In this document: positions 15,502 through 24,898 of the stretch, piece by piece
Position numbering within the stretch: position 1 is the first letter of the stretch
Layout: every line of letters begins with the position of its first letter
Assembly (NCBI GenBank): GCA_943367715.1
Contig: CALRJY020000019.1
Location: 52,680 to 116,679, forward strand
Source: JAEYXS01 sp943367715
Lineage (GTDB): Bacteria > Verrucomicrobiota > Verrucomicrobiia > Limisphaerales > JAEYXS01
DNA: 64,000 nt
Reading direction: 5' to 3'
The notes under the pieces: model-generated
Told to the model about the DNA's origin: nothing
Databases searched by the model: none
The model's input: the letters and a program-made list of their open reading frames with translations, nothing else
Position numbers and translations under genes: made by a program

Positions 15502-16563
15502 ATGTCTGCTGAATCGCTGATAACTATCGGGATACCGACCTACAACCGGTCTGCCCTGCTGCAGGAAGCCCTCGCCTCTGCTCTGAAGCAGAGCCTGCGG
15601 CCCAAAATCATCGTATCGGACAACTGCTCGACGGATGATACTGAAGCGGTGATGCGCGGTTATGGCGATCAAGTCAAATATGTCCGCAACGCGAGCAATA
15701 TCGGGCCCACGCCGAACTTCTGTCGCCTGCTGGAGTTGTGCGAGACGCCGTATTTCGGCTGGTTGCAGGATGACGATGGCTTGCATCAAGACTTTGTGGC
15801 CCGGGCGGCGGCAGCTTTGCGAACTCACCCTCAGGCAAAGATCTACATGGCCTATGCCTTGATGAGTCCGAGCCCGGACAGCCAGCATTTCCCCATGCTC
15901 TATGGGCCGCCCTTTGCGCTAGACTGGCTGGGCAGCAAACCAGCAAGGCCGGTGGACGGGCGGCTGATTTCGCCACTGTCGCTGTTCGCCTCGATAGCCA
16001 TTCCTCCCACACTGATTTTCCACACGGAGACGCTCCGACTGGCGATGCAGCGTTATGTGGAAAATCCGCTGTTTGGGGAGAGGACCATTCTGGCCTATGC
16101 CGCCAGTCAAAATTCCATTCTGGTGGAACCTTATGTCGGGGGATTTTTCAGGATCCACGACAAGCAAGGTCATCGGGAGGTTGACCGTGTAAAAATAAAA
16201 CATGATTTGTGGCGTGCCATGGCGCTGGAACTGCATGAGTTGGCGAAATCTTGGGACGCCGATTGGGAGGACAGCCTGCGTTCTGAATTTGCGACCATCG
16301 CGCTCGATCACCGCGTGAAATGGTTGAAAGAAACCGTTTCCTGGCCGGCCGATATCCCCTTCTGTGTCCGTATCGCCCAGCTTTTGCGCGACAGCATGCC
16401 ACCAGAAAAAGCCAGGGCAGCCATCGCGGCCGCATCAGCGGACGGACGGGAATCCTCCACGAAGCGGGCCTTACGCTCACTGACACCTCCTTTGGTTTGG
16501 AAACTCGGCGCCCAAGCTAAGAATCTGTTGCGGCAACCTCGCGGTGGCAGCGGTCATCCGTAG
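15502..16563 (+). CDS. Family 2 glycosyltransferase
   Basis: A GT-A glycosyltransferase of about 353 residues. The N-terminus LITIGIPTYNRSALLQEAL, the VSDNCSTDDTEAVM segment and the QDDDGLHQDF metal-binding motif are diagnostic of family 2. The start at 15502 is preferred because it puts the IGIPTYN strand at the usual position about 7 residues in; longer versions overlap the aminotransferase gene. No membrane segments are apparent. The donor is presumably one of the sugars made by the upstream enzymes. Confidence 0.88.
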   Translation: MSAESLITIGIPTYNRSALLQEALASALKQSLRPKIIVSDNCSTDDTEAVMRGYGDQVKYVRNASNIGPTPNFCRLLELCETPYFGWLQDDDGLHQDFVARAAAALRTHPQAKIYMAYALMSPSPDSQHFPMLYGPPFALDWLGSKPARPVDGRLISPLSLFASIAIPPTLIFHTETLRLAMQRYVENPLFGERTILAYAASQNSILVEPYVGGFFRIHDKQGHREVDRVKIKHDLWRAMALELHELAKSWDADWEDSLRSEFATIALDHRVKWLKETVSWPADIPFCVRIAQLLRDSMPPEKARAAIAAASADGRESSTKRALRSLTPPLVWKLGAQAKNLLRQPRGGSGHP

Positions 16564-16577
16564 CATCATATCAGTCA

Positions 16578-17681
16578 ATGAACGAACGCGTCATTTACCG
16601 CAAGACAGCCAAGAATTCTTTTGGCTCTTTTGGCGGCGCTCATCGTACCGCCCAAGTCGCCGAATTGGTTCAGGCAGCGGGCTTCGCGCTCGAAGACATC
16701 CCGTTGTGGGACGCCAAACGCCCTTTTCTGAAGAACTGTTTCGCCGGCATGTCGCTGGTGAAGAACCGGCGATTTCGCGCACGGCTTTCCCTTTCCAACG
16801 TGGCCATGATCGGCCGACATTTTCTGGATTTGAAGCAATCGCTCGAATCTTTGCCCAATCCGAGACTCTTGTTATGGGAGCATACCAATCATTCATTAGT
16901 CCCCTACGCAGCTAACAGTCTCGGCATCAAAACCGTAGCTGTTCCCATGGACCTGGCTTCGTTATCTCCCGATTATCGTGACCATTACACGCAATCAACC
17001 GGAGAACAAAGCCTGTGCTGCGAGATAGCGGACTTACGAAATGCTTCCGAGGTATTCACCATTTCCCAGGAAGAGCATTGGATGCTCGGCTCGCTTAAAG
17101 TCCCTTGCCGTTGGCTGCCCTATTTTCCGCCGGAGAACTTGCGGAAGCGGATGCAACGGATCCGCGAGCAAAGGGTCCAGACAAGCCGTCGTGAGCATCT
17201 TTTGCTTTTGGGTTCTGCCCATCACCATCCTACGAGGAAAGGGATGTATGCCTTGGCAAACATGTTACTGTCATTGAACCAAAAGAACCGGCCCACCTGC
17301 GTAGTGGTGGGGCAAGACACGGACAAACTCGACGGTCCCTTTGATACGCCCGGCTTCGTCAAGATGGGGAGAATCTCAGACGAACAGCTGGATGATGTCA
17401 TGTCCCGATCCATTGCTATGCTCGTCCACCAGGAGGCCGGTCCCGGGTGCCTGACGCGGATCGCCGAGGTTCTTTTGGCAGGTCTTCCCGTGGTCGCCAA
17501 TCCTATCGCGGCGCGGAGTTATTACGGTGTAGATGGTGTTCATGTTTTTCACACTCCGGAGGAACTCCTGAGGATTTTGGGGGCAGACTTGCCAGAAGCT
17601 CCACCAATGCCAAGACCTTTGGCGATGGAACGCGTTTTTCAAGCGGCGCTGGAACAATTGCATCAAAGCGGAAAGCCTTAA
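16578..17681 (+). CDS. Glycosyltransferase, GT-B type (divergent)
   Basis: A 367-residue protein that looks like a GT-B fold glycosyltransferase with weak N-terminal similarity to known families. The C-terminal half has the usual features: LLLLGSAHHHPTRKGMYAL, PTCVVVGQDTDKLDG, and the acceptor-donor loop HQEAGPGCLTRIAEVLLAGL followed by PVVANPIA, equivalent to the E-x7-E region of family 1/4 enzymes. The N-terminal part contains AHRTAQVAELVQAAGFALED but no clear GGxG loop. It is 14 bp after the family 2 gene and 7 bp before the next. Confidence 0.75.
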   Translation: MNERVIYRKTAKNSFGSFGGAHRTAQVAELVQAAGFALEDIPLWDAKRPFLKNCFAGMSLVKNRRFRARLSLSNVAMIGRHFLDLKQSLESLPNPRLLLWEHTNHSLVPYAANSLGIKTVAVPMDLASLSPDYRDHYTQSTGEQSLCCEIADLRNASEVFTISQEEHWMLGSLKVPCRWLPYFPPENLRKRMQRIREQRVQTSRREHLLLLGSAHHHPTRKGMYALANMLLSLNQKNRPTCVVVGQDTDKLDGPFDTPGFVKMGRISDEQLDDVMSRSIAMLVHQEAGPGCLTRIAEVLLAGLPVVANPIAARSYYGVDGVHVFHTPEELLRILGADLPEAPPMPRPLAMERVFQAALEQLHQSGKP

Positions 17682-17688
17682 GGCGATA

Positions 17689-18873
17689 ATGCACATCGGC
17701 CTGTTCACCCATGAGTACCCGCCCGAGCCACACGGTGGCATCGGCGCATTCACCCGGGATCTCGCTGAAGGATTGGTGGCTGAGGGGCAAAAGGTCACCG
17801 TCTTCGCAGTGAACCCAGCCCCGGCCAAAAACTCCAAGCAACCGCGCTTACAGGTGGAGGAGTGCCGGGGCGTGCGAGTCATCCGTTTTAACCCAAGCGC
17901 CCCTCAGTGGATGCGCTGGCGCCCGGGCATCCTTTGGCAGCGGTGGCAGTTGCGCCAACTCGTCCGGCAAGAGCATCGTCGTGTGAGGTTTGATGTTTTG
18001 GAGGCCGCTGATGCCTGGGGCTGGTTCCCATTTGGCCGGCCCTTGTCAGTCCCCCTCATCACGCGTTTGCACGGTGCCATGTTTTTCTTTGATAAGATCA
18101 TGGATCGTATGACCGGTGATCCATTCACTTACCGGATGGAATTACGCTCGCTCGCCGCCTCCACTCACTACATCGGCGTGTCAAATTACGTCGCCCAGGC
18201 TGAAATGGCGATGACGGCGCAAAAAAATGCCCGCGTCGAAGTCATTTATAATTCGGTGGACACGGACTACTTCCGTCCCGATCCCAGTGTTCCGGTGGAG
18301 GAAGGGCTGATTGTTTTTGTCAATTCCATCCAGTATCGCAAAGGCGTTCAAGAGCTTTGCCTGGCCATGAATGAAGTGTGCGCCCAGCATCCCACTGCCC
18401 GGCTCGTTTTCATTGGCGGAGCCAAAGATCGTCCGGGGGAAAAGACATTCGCCGAGAAACTGCTGGAAACAGTTCATCCCGAGTACCGTTCCCGCATTCA
18501 GTTCCTCGGCTGGCATGACAGCCGGGAAAACCCGCTCGTGCTGCGCTACTTGCGGCAGGCTCATCTTTGCTGTTATCCCTCACATCAGGAAACTTTTGGA
18601 CTGGCACCCGCCGAAGCGATGTCAGCCGGCACAGTCACGGTCTATTCAAGCTTGGGACCGGGACCGGAGATCATCGAGCATGATGTCTCGGGTTTGCTCT
18701 GCAATCCGTCCGACCCTGCTGACATCGCCAAACAGATTTTGATCCTTTTGCAAAACCCAGAAAAGGCCCGTCAGATGGGTTTAGTCGCGCGTGAACGAGT
18801 CGTCCGGCTGTTTGACCGGAAGAAGGCCATCAGGGACAATATCCGTTACTATCAGCATTGCTGCGGCAAATGA
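17689..18873 (+). CDS. Family 4 glycosyltransferase (paralogue 1)
   Basis: A 394-residue GT-B glycosyltransferase. The N-terminal acceptor loop reads HEYPPEPHGGIGAFTRDLAE, and the C-terminal donor site has FGLAPAEAMSAGTVTVYSS followed by GPGPEIIEHDVSGLLCNPSD. The intermediate FVNSIQYRKGVQELCLAM is the start of the second Rossmann domain. The next gene has nearly the same landmarks, so the pair arose by tandem duplication and may add successive similar residues. Soluble or peripheral; no membrane segment seen. Confidence 0.92.
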   Translation: MHIGLFTHEYPPEPHGGIGAFTRDLAEGLVAEGQKVTVFAVNPAPAKNSKQPRLQVEECRGVRVIRFNPSAPQWMRWRPGILWQRWQLRQLVRQEHRRVRFDVLEAADAWGWFPFGRPLSVPLITRLHGAMFFFDKIMDRMTGDPFTYRMELRSLAASTHYIGVSNYVAQAEMAMTAQKNARVEVIYNSVDTDYFRPDPSVPVEEGLIVFVNSIQYRKGVQELCLAMNEVCAQHPTARLVFIGGAKDRPGEKTFAEKLLETVHPEYRSRIQFLGWHDSRENPLVLRYLRQAHLCCYPSHQETFGLAPAEAMSAGTVTVYSSLGPGPEIIEHDVSGLLCNPSDPADIAKQILILLQNPEKARQMGLVARERVVRLFDRKKAIRDNIRYYQHCCGK

Positions 18874-18921
18874 ACGCCAGATAGTCGCCTCTCCAGTAAA
18901 CTATAATTAACTGAAACCCGC

Positions 18922-20094
18922 GTGAGTCGCCCTGAACAAAACCGCGATACAGTTCGTCCTCTTCGAGTAGGACTGGTGTGTCATGAGTATCCTCCGGCAC
19001 CACACGGCGGTATCGGTTCCTTTTGCCAAGATTTGGCGGAAGGACTGGTAATTTCCGGGCATCAAGTCACGGTTCTAGGCATCGGCAAACCGGATGGACA
19101 ATCAGAAGGCAAGGTGCCCGTAAAACTCCTGCCGCCGACACGGATTCGTCGTCCGTGGCGCTTCCACCTTTTGTATGACCGTTGGCGTTTTGGTCGATGG
19201 CTACAGACCCAGCATCGCGCCCAGCCATTTGATGTCATTGAACTGCCTGACTACGACGGCTGGCTGCCTTTCGGCCTTTTCTTGAAAGTTCCCGTGATCA
19301 CCCGTCTTCATGGTTCCAACTGGCTGTACGATACGGAACTGCAGCGACCAGGAGATTCGGCCACTCATGAAGTGGAGAACAAATCTTTGCTAAAGGCCAC
19401 CCATTGGGCGGGCGTCTCCCATTTTGCTTATCAACGGTCCCTTGAACTTTGCGGCCTCAAAAACAAACCCGGTCAAGTGATCCATAACGCGGTAGACGCA
19501 GAACTGTTTGCTCCTGCTTCGGTGGATAAAACGGAACGAGGTCTGATTGTGTTCGTCAATTCCTTGAGTCGACGCAAGGGGCTCGACACGTTGCTGCTGG
19601 CCATGAAACTGGTATTGCCCGCCCAACCAGAGGCTCATCTCGCCGTCATCGGCGGCCTGCCCGCCAAGATGGATGAATGGGAAAAGCTGCTCCATGGTCT
19701 GGCACCTGCAGATCGTCAGCGCATCCGTTTCGTAGGGCGCCAAGATCGTCGAACGCAGGTGGTGGATTGGTTACAGCGGGCAGAAGTATGCTGCTATCCC
19801 TCACGAGTGGAGACTTTCGGCCTGGCCCCGGTAGAGGCCATGGCCACAGGCAAGCCGACCATCTATTCACGTCCCGGCCCCGGACCGGAGGTGATCGAGG
19901 ATGGTGTATCCGGCCTGCTTTGCGATCCGGAGAATCCAGCCGATCTGGCGGAGATGCTACTCCGCATCTTGCGCGACCAGGCTTTCGGCCGACAACTGGG
20001 CATGGCCGCCCGGCAAAAAGTTCTGGCGCAGTTCAGCAAGCAGCACTGGCTGGAACGTAATTTGGCTTTTTACCGGGAATGTCTGACCCGCTGA
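18922..20094 (+). CDS. Family 4 glycosyltransferase (paralogue 2)
   Basis: A 390-residue GT-B glycosyltransferase starting at GTG. Landmarks are HEYPPAPHGGIGSFCQDLAE, FVNSLSRRKGLDTLLLAMKL and FGLAPVEAMATGKPTIYSR followed by GPGPEVIEDGVSGLLCDPEN. These match the preceding protein segment by segment, showing a tandem paralogue pair. A TATAAT at 18902-18907 in the 48-bp spacer could be a -10 element but no convincing -35 partner is seen. The 105-bp gap that follows separates the glycosyltransferases from the acyl-transfer genes. Confidence 0.92.
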   Translation: MSRPEQNRDTVRPLRVGLVCHEYPPAPHGGIGSFCQDLAEGLVISGHQVTVLGIGKPDGQSEGKVPVKLLPPTRIRRPWRFHLLYDRWRFGRWLQTQHRAQPFDVIELPDYDGWLPFGLFLKVPVITRLHGSNWLYDTELQRPGDSATHEVENKSLLKATHWAGVSHFAYQRSLELCGLKNKPGQVIHNAVDAELFAPASVDKTERGLIVFVNSLSRRKGLDTLLLAMKLVLPAQPEAHLAVIGGLPAKMDEWEKLLHGLAPADRQRIRFVGRQDRRTQVVDWLQRAEVCCYPSRVETFGLAPVEAMATGKPTIYSRPGPGPEVIEDGVSGLLCDPENPADLAEMLLRILRDQAFGRQLGMAARQKVLAQFSKQHWLERNLAFYRECLTR

Positions 20095-20199
20095 CCTCAA
20101 CCATGGGCAAATACCGTTGACACCTTTTGCCTCCACCCCAAACATCCCCGCGCATATCTTGGTCAACCGTTTTAGCTGATAGATTTTGGGCCATTAAAC

Positions 20200-21615
20200 A
20201 TGTTGTTTAACACCATAGAGTTCGCGGTTTTTTTTGCCATCGTATTGGGGCTCTATTACGTCCTGCCGCATCGGGCCCAGAACCGGATGTTGCTGGCGGC
20301 GAGCTACTTTTTCTATGCGTGTTGGGACTGGCGGTTCGTCTCCCTGATCCTAATCTCTACCGTGGTGGATTTCTATGTGGGAGCGTGGCTGGAGAAAACT
20401 GCCGAGGCCAGGAAACGAAAACAGATCCTTTTCTGGAGCATCATCTTCAATTTGGGGTTCTTGGGCTTTTTCAAGTACTTCAACTTTTTTGCCGACAGCT
20501 TGCAGGTGCTGCTTCAGAAAATGGGCTTCGAAGCTCACCCCACTACCTTGCACATCATTCTTCCGGTCGGCATCTCGTTCTACACGTTCCAATCCATGAG
20601 CTACACCATGGATATCTACCGGCGAGAAGTGAAGCCAACTGAAAGCCTGGAAGACTTTGCCCTGAGCGTGGCTTTTTTCCCGCACATGGTGGCGGGCCCC
20701 ATTCAGCGCGCCCGTTCGCTGATCGATCAGGTGGAGCAGCCGCGCACAGTAACGCGGGATGGCATCGCCGAAGGCTGCCATCTCATCCTCTGGGGCCTAT
20801 TCAAGAAAATGGTCATCGCGGACAATCTTTCGCTGACTGTTGATAAAGTCTTTTCCAGCGGCACCTACAGCACCTCGGAGGTGATTCTCGGAGCTTTGGG
20901 TTTCGCCCTGCAGATCTACGGTGATTTCTCGGGCTATACCGATATCGCGCGTGGTGCGGCACGGTTGATGGGCTTCACTTTAATGCTCAATTTCAACCTG
21001 CCCTACTTTGCCACGAATCCGCAGGATTTCTGGCGGCGCTGGCACATCAGCCTCTCCACGTGGTTGCGGGATTACCTCTATTTCTCGCTTGGTGGCAACC
21101 GCAAGGGCGAAGCCCGGACATATCTCAATCTGTTGCTCACCATGGTGCTGGGAGGATTGTGGCATGGCGCTTCCTGGACCTTTGTCATCTGGGGATTTTA
21201 TCACGGCAGCCTCCTCTGCCTCCATCGTCTCGCCACCCAATATCTACCACTGCCGAAACCGCAAAGCTCATGGGGACAAGCCTTGGCCAAATGGGCCAGC
21301 ATCGCCATCATGTTCGTATTTACCCTGTATGGCTGGCTAATTTTCCGCGCGGTGGATTTCCCCCAGCTTTGGGACATGACGAAGGCGCTATTTGCTTTCC
21401 ATCCTGATGCTGACTTGATCCGCGGCATCGTGAAGATCCTGTTTTACTGCTGGCCGCTGCTGGTGGTCCAGATTCTGCAATACCGTACGGGTGATCTGAT
21501 GATCATGCAAAAATGCCCGGTGATCGTGCAGGCGCTGTTTTACCTGGTTTGCTTTTATTACATTATCATCCTAGGAGTGTTTGATGCCCAGTCCTTCATC
21601 TATTTTCAATTTTAA
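20200..21615 (+). CDS. MBOAT family O-acyltransferase (AlgI-like)
   Basis: A 471-residue polytopic membrane protein, the size of AlgI/PatA-type MBOAT proteins that pass an acyl group across the inner membrane for glycan acetylation. Landmarks are LPHRAQNRMLLAASYFFYAC at the N-terminus, FFPHMVAGPIQRAR, the FWRRWHISLSTWLRDYLYFS region, and the catalytic His322 in LGGLWHGASWTFVIWG. The 3' end overlaps the start of an SGNH-like gene by 32 bp, the classic AlgI plus AlgJ/X arrangement. A TTGACA at 20117 has no good -10 partner, so an internal promoter is doubtful. Confidence 0.93.
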   Translation: MLFNTIEFAVFFAIVLGLYYVLPHRAQNRMLLAASYFFYACWDWRFVSLILISTVVDFYVGAWLEKTAEARKRKQILFWSIIFNLGFLGFFKYFNFFADSLQVLLQKMGFEAHPTTLHIILPVGISFYTFQSMSYTMDIYRREVKPTESLEDFALSVAFFPHMVAGPIQRARSLIDQVEQPRTVTRDGIAEGCHLILWGLFKKMVIADNLSLTVDKVFSSGTYSTSEVILGALGFALQIYGDFSGYTDIARGAARLMGFTLMLNFNLPYFATNPQDFWRRWHISLSTWLRDYLYFSLGGNRKGEARTYLNLLLTMVLGGLWHGASWTFVIWGFYHGSLLCLHRLATQYLPLPKPQSSWGQALAKWASIAIMFVFTLYGWLIFRAVDFPQLWDMTKALFAFHPDADLIRGIVKILFYCWPLLVVQILQYRTGDLMIMQKCPVIVQALFYLVCFYYIIILGVFDAQSFIYFQF

Positions 21616-22555
21616 GCGGCAGAATCCGCTGGCGGGCCTGCTGCTCTTCGCCCTGGCTGTCGTGCTGATCGAAAGCACCTTGGCCTTGCTGCCGCAGAAT
21701 TCGCTCATCACCTCGTTTCGTGCCCATCACCTGCCCGAGAAAGCTCCGGACTGGCAGATCATGGGAGACTCGGTGGCCGCCGGGGGAATTCGTGCTGACC
21801 AGTTGGCAACCCACTTGGCTCCGGCTACCAATGTGGTGAATCTGGCCTTATCCGGTTCAGGACCAGAGTTTCCTTACTTCATCTTGAAACGACAGATTGC
21901 GACAGGAGTTACGCCCAAAGCCATTCTCTATGCGCCTTCTCCCCACACCTTCGGCTCAGAACGCATCGCCCTCCTCGTCGGGGCTTACGCCACGTGGCCT
22001 GAAATCGCTGAAATCGGCTCGGCAGGAATCGAACCGTTTGAAGTGTTATACGGCGTGACGTGCAAACTCTCCTACTCCTTGCGTCATCGGGAACAACTGG
22101 CTGACGTGCTGAAGGGCCGTCGCCAACCCAGGGAGAAGGAACCCGCAACAGTGGGGGCCCAAGGCACGGAAAAAGTGGTCGCCCACGAAAAATCTTTTCC
22201 AGCGGACAAAGTTCATCCGATGTACAAAAAACCTTTTGAGGTCGCCAAATTTAACCAGCACTTCTTCGAGAAATTCATGACGGAAGCCCAAGCCCGCCAA
22301 ATCCCCATACATTGGGTGTCGATGCCAACCTTGGAAGTGGTGAAAGAAGCCCGCAAACCATACCGTTTTGAAGAGGACTATCAGGCTTTCTTGAAGACAA
22401 ACGGCGAGCGCTACGGCTTCCATCTGCTAATGCCCAACAGTCCCGTTTTCCCGCCTCAAAACTTCGAGGACTACACACACCTAAACCAAGACGGAGCGAT
22501 GATCTTCACTGATCTGCTTGGTGACAAGGTGAAGTCCGGCCCCGGGCCAAATTGA
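21584..22555 (+). CDS. SGNH/AlgX-like periplasmic acyl-transfer partner of the MBOAT protein
   Basis: A 323-residue protein with one N-terminal membrane anchor (LAGLLLFALAVVLIESTLAL). It contains a GDS-type motif (IMGDSVAAGGIRADQ), a conserved Asn segment (NLALSGSGPEF) and, near the C-terminus, DYTHLNQDGAMIF, which resembles the D-x-x-H block of SGNH esterases and O-acetyltransferases. The start at 21584 is supported by AGGAG six bases upstream and lies inside the MBOAT gene. It probably transfers acyl groups delivered by the MBOAT protein to the exported polymer. It is the last gene of the operon and ends 11 bp before the convergent beta-barrel gene. Confidence 0.82.
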   Translation: MPSPSSIFNFKRQNPLAGLLLFALAVVLIESTLALLPQNSLITSFRAHHLPEKAPDWQIMGDSVAAGGIRADQLATHLAPATNVVNLALSGSGPEFPYFILKRQIATGVTPKAILYAPSPHTFGSERIALLVGAYATWPEIAEIGSAGIEPFEVLYGVTCKLSYSLRHREQLADVLKGRRQPREKEPATVGAQGTEKVVAHEKSFPADKVHPMYKKPFEVAKFNQHFFEKFMTEAQARQIPIHWVSMPTLEVVKEARKPYRFEEDYQAFLKTNGERYGFHLLMPNSPVFPPQNFEDYTHLNQDGAMIFTDLLGDKVKSGPGPN

Positions 22556-22566
22556 CTTCGCGGCCT

Positions 22567-24276
22567 TTAGAAGGTGTAGCTAAGAGAAATCCCCACCAGA
22601 TTCTCATAGTAACTCTGGCCAGCCTGGTCGGCATCCCGCTTCTCGAACTGATAGAATGACTGCAAGTTCGTCTTCTCGCCCAACGCAACATTGTAACTCA
22701 GCCGAAGTGTCAGAAGGTTGTAATCCGAACTGGCCGGATTGGTGAAATCCAAAGCGCTATAGAAAGCAGCAAACGACAGATTTCCAAACTCACCGAGATT
22801 GTAATTCAGATAGGCCCCCAAGCGGTCTTCCGTGATGAGCGAATTACCGTTGTCCAAGTCCTCATACTTCCCGTGAGAAGCCACCAGACCACCGATCAGA
22901 TAAGGACCAAGGATTTGGGCCAGGGAATATTCCAACCGTTGAGCCATCAAACGCTCTGGTTCAGTCAAGACCCGATAGTAAAGAAGGCCGTGCGTCGTCA
23001 AAGGCCCCGCGTAATGTCTAACGCCCGTCCGCCACAGCCAGGTTTCCCGGGAGCTGTTGCCGGAGAAAATATAACCAGCCTCGGCATGAAAATCCAACTG
23101 GTCGGTGATGGGGCCATTGACGCCGCCGGTGATTTGTTGATCCCAACCAGAAACCAAGTCCGACGTGGAAGCTACGTAGGTGATAAACGGTTTGAACCGT
23201 AAATTTTCGCGCTGGGATCGCAAGCTGGCCAAAAACCGGTCGCTTGTTGAGGCACGATTGACCAGCGCCGCCGTTTGGCTGTCAGTGGAATACCAATAAT
23301 TATTGTGCTCGTAGCTGACCGTCGCGAGCGTGTTTCCCGTCACCAGCCGTTCACCAATGACTCCCACCGTGTTGATGTAATCTATGGCTGTGAAATCAAA
23401 ACGATCGGTGTTCTGGCGGGTATCTTGAAATTGGGGTGATTGATACCGCTGACCAGAATAAACTTCATGGCTGCGGAACGACTGATTGCTATTAAAGCTC
23501 TCCCCGTCGTACAGGTCCAAATACTCTTCCTCACCCAGACGGTAACCGGTACGATTCAAAACCCGGAAATCATCATAGACCACCACTTGCCACTTCCCTA
23601 AAATGAAATCATAAACCACTTGGGCCCGGGCCAATGTGCCGCCATCCAGCTCAAAACGGGCAAAGGGATCCACCAAACCAAACCCTTGCAACCCGATTCG
23701 GTTATCCAACGGCAAATAAATCACGGCACCGCTGACAGCGATGCGAAGGCCCTCCGTCACCTGATACATGCCCGTCAACCCCAAGGTGATGGCGGCCATG
23801 ACATCACCCTCTCGGTTGGTTTCCGAGAGCTTGGCGTTATCGCTATACAGCAAGCTTGCGCGCAGTTCACGGATATCGAGGTAAAAATTACCCAACTTGA
23901 GTTCCGCCTCTTCAGGCTTGAAGCCTCGCGTCAGAGGAGTATCTGCATTCGCTCCCAAATTAAACGGGCCAGCTTGGATACGCCCATTGCCGGGACCGAG
24001 TTTCGGGGATGCGCCAATTCCAGCATTGAAATCGCGGAAAACGTTCTCGTACGGGGCGCCCGGGTCTTGAATAACTTGCGAAGCTTTCAGATCGCCAGAC
24101 AACGTTGCGGCAGTGACTTCCGCGGCATTACCCGGCTGGATCGTGGTAGTCTGAGCCATGGCAATACCCCCGCTTCCGACAAGCGAAATAGCCGCGACCC
24201 CGATGGCCGAAATCACTTTCGTGCATCCATCTGCTTTGGCGTCCCGACCGCGTTGGTGTCCTTTAGCGAACTGCAT
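22567..24276 (-). CDS. Predicted outer-membrane beta-barrel protein
   Basis: A 569-residue exported protein. The N-terminus has a long positively charged stretch, then a hydrophobic core (VISAIGVAAISLVGSGGIAM) and a likely cleavage after AMAQ. The body shows alternating polar/hydrophobic strands rich in Tyr and Asn with Gly turns, and it ends in NLVGISLSYTF; a terminal Phe is the usual BamA recognition signal. It resembles generic outer-membrane barrel proteins encoded next to polysaccharide clusters, but I cannot assign a family. It is convergent with the polysaccharide operon and may help secrete or anchor the polymer. Confidence 0.75.
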   Translation of the reverse strand: MQFAKGHQRGRDAKADGCTKVISAIGVAAISLVGSGGIAMAQTTTIQPGNAAEVTAATLSGDLKASQVIQDPGAPYENVFRDFNAGIGASPKLGPGNGRIQAGPFNLGANADTPLTRGFKPEEAELKLGNFYLDIRELRASLLYSDNAKLSETNREGDVMAAITLGLTGMYQVTEGLRIAVSGAVIYLPLDNRIGLQGFGLVDPFARFELDGGTLARAQVVYDFILGKWQVVVYDDFRVLNRTGYRLGEEEYLDLYDGESFNSNQSFRSHEVYSGQRYQSPQFQDTRQNTDRFDFTAIDYINTVGVIGERLVTGNTLATVSYEHNNYWYSTDSQTAALVNRASTSDRFLASLRSQRENLRFKPFITYVASTSDLVSGWDQQITGGVNGPITDQLDFHAEAGYIFSGNSSRETWLWRTGVRHYAGPLTTHGLLYYRVLTEPERLMAQRLEYSLAQILGPYLIGGLVASHGKYEDLDNGNSLITEDRLGAYLNYNLGEFGNLSFAAFYSALDFTNPASSDYNLLTLRLSYNVALGEKTNLQSFYQFEKRDADQAGQSYYENLVGISLSYTF

Positions 24277-24473
24277 TGGCTACGAAATTGTTCCGACTTT
24301 TGACTGCTTTTTTTGCCTTTACCGCTTCGAACTGCCAGCACGGCAAACCTTAGGGTGAACACCCCAAAAACAGGACGCATCTTGCCTATCCGGGCTTTCG
24401 AGTCCAGCAAAAACCCGTGCTCTTTTCTATTTCAAAGGTATTGGGATTATGGCCTTTAAGCTTCCTAATGCCA

Positions 24474-24749
24474 TCAAGCCTTGGATTTCCCGCCCGGCTT
24501 TCTCCAAATCAGCAAATCGGGGTACTTTTCCAGATGAAAAGCGAAGGGGAGATATACCAGCAGTCCAAAAATGGGTATCAAGTAAATGACCGCCAGCCAA
24601 GTCAATCGGGAGTGAGTCTTGGGATAACGTTGAAAAACACTCGTCGTGGCGCAACCCAAGACAAGCAGCCAAATGACCACCAACGCAATGCCCACTTGGG
24701 TATCAAACTTAATCGAATCTAAACTAAAGCGGTCAACAAATTCTCTCAT
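24474..24749 (-). CDS. Small two-helix membrane protein (PLDc_N-like)
   Basis: A 91-residue protein if the ATG at 24749 is used; a TTG 42 bp upstream would add 14 residues. Two membrane segments are visible: VGIALVVIWLLVLGCATTSV and WLAVIYLIPIFGLLVYLPFA. The second, with W-x4-Y-x-IP-x-FG-x-LVY, resembles the phospholipase D-nuclease N-terminal (PLDc_N) domain found in short membrane proteins. It lies alone between the barrel gene and the sugar operon. Function unknown. Confidence 0.6.
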   Translation of the reverse strand: MREFVDRFSLDSIKFDTQVGIALVVIWLLVLGCATTSVFQRYPKTHSRLTWLAVIYLIPIFGLLVYLPFAFHLEKYPDLLIWRKPGGKSKA

Positions 24750-24898
24750 ACGGGCAATATTGTCAGGGTGTACATAGCGCACCCATCGCAAAGTAATATG
24801 CCGGACGCCCGCCTTCCAAACAAGTCAAAACCATCACTCAGCCAGAACTAAGCTAAAAGACCGCTGGAAGCGGTCGCCTATGTAAACGCTAACCCTTT

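Noticed and set aside
20117..20145. TTGACA before the MBOAT gene as an internal promoter
   Set aside because: No acceptable -10 sequence lies 16-19 bp downstream (AAACAT only), so the call is not supported.
24277..24473. A possible riboswitch in the leader of the outer-membrane barrel gene
   Set aside because: The GC-rich short repeats there do not match the conserved cores of c-di-GMP or other riboswitches I could recall, and no clear pairing was found.
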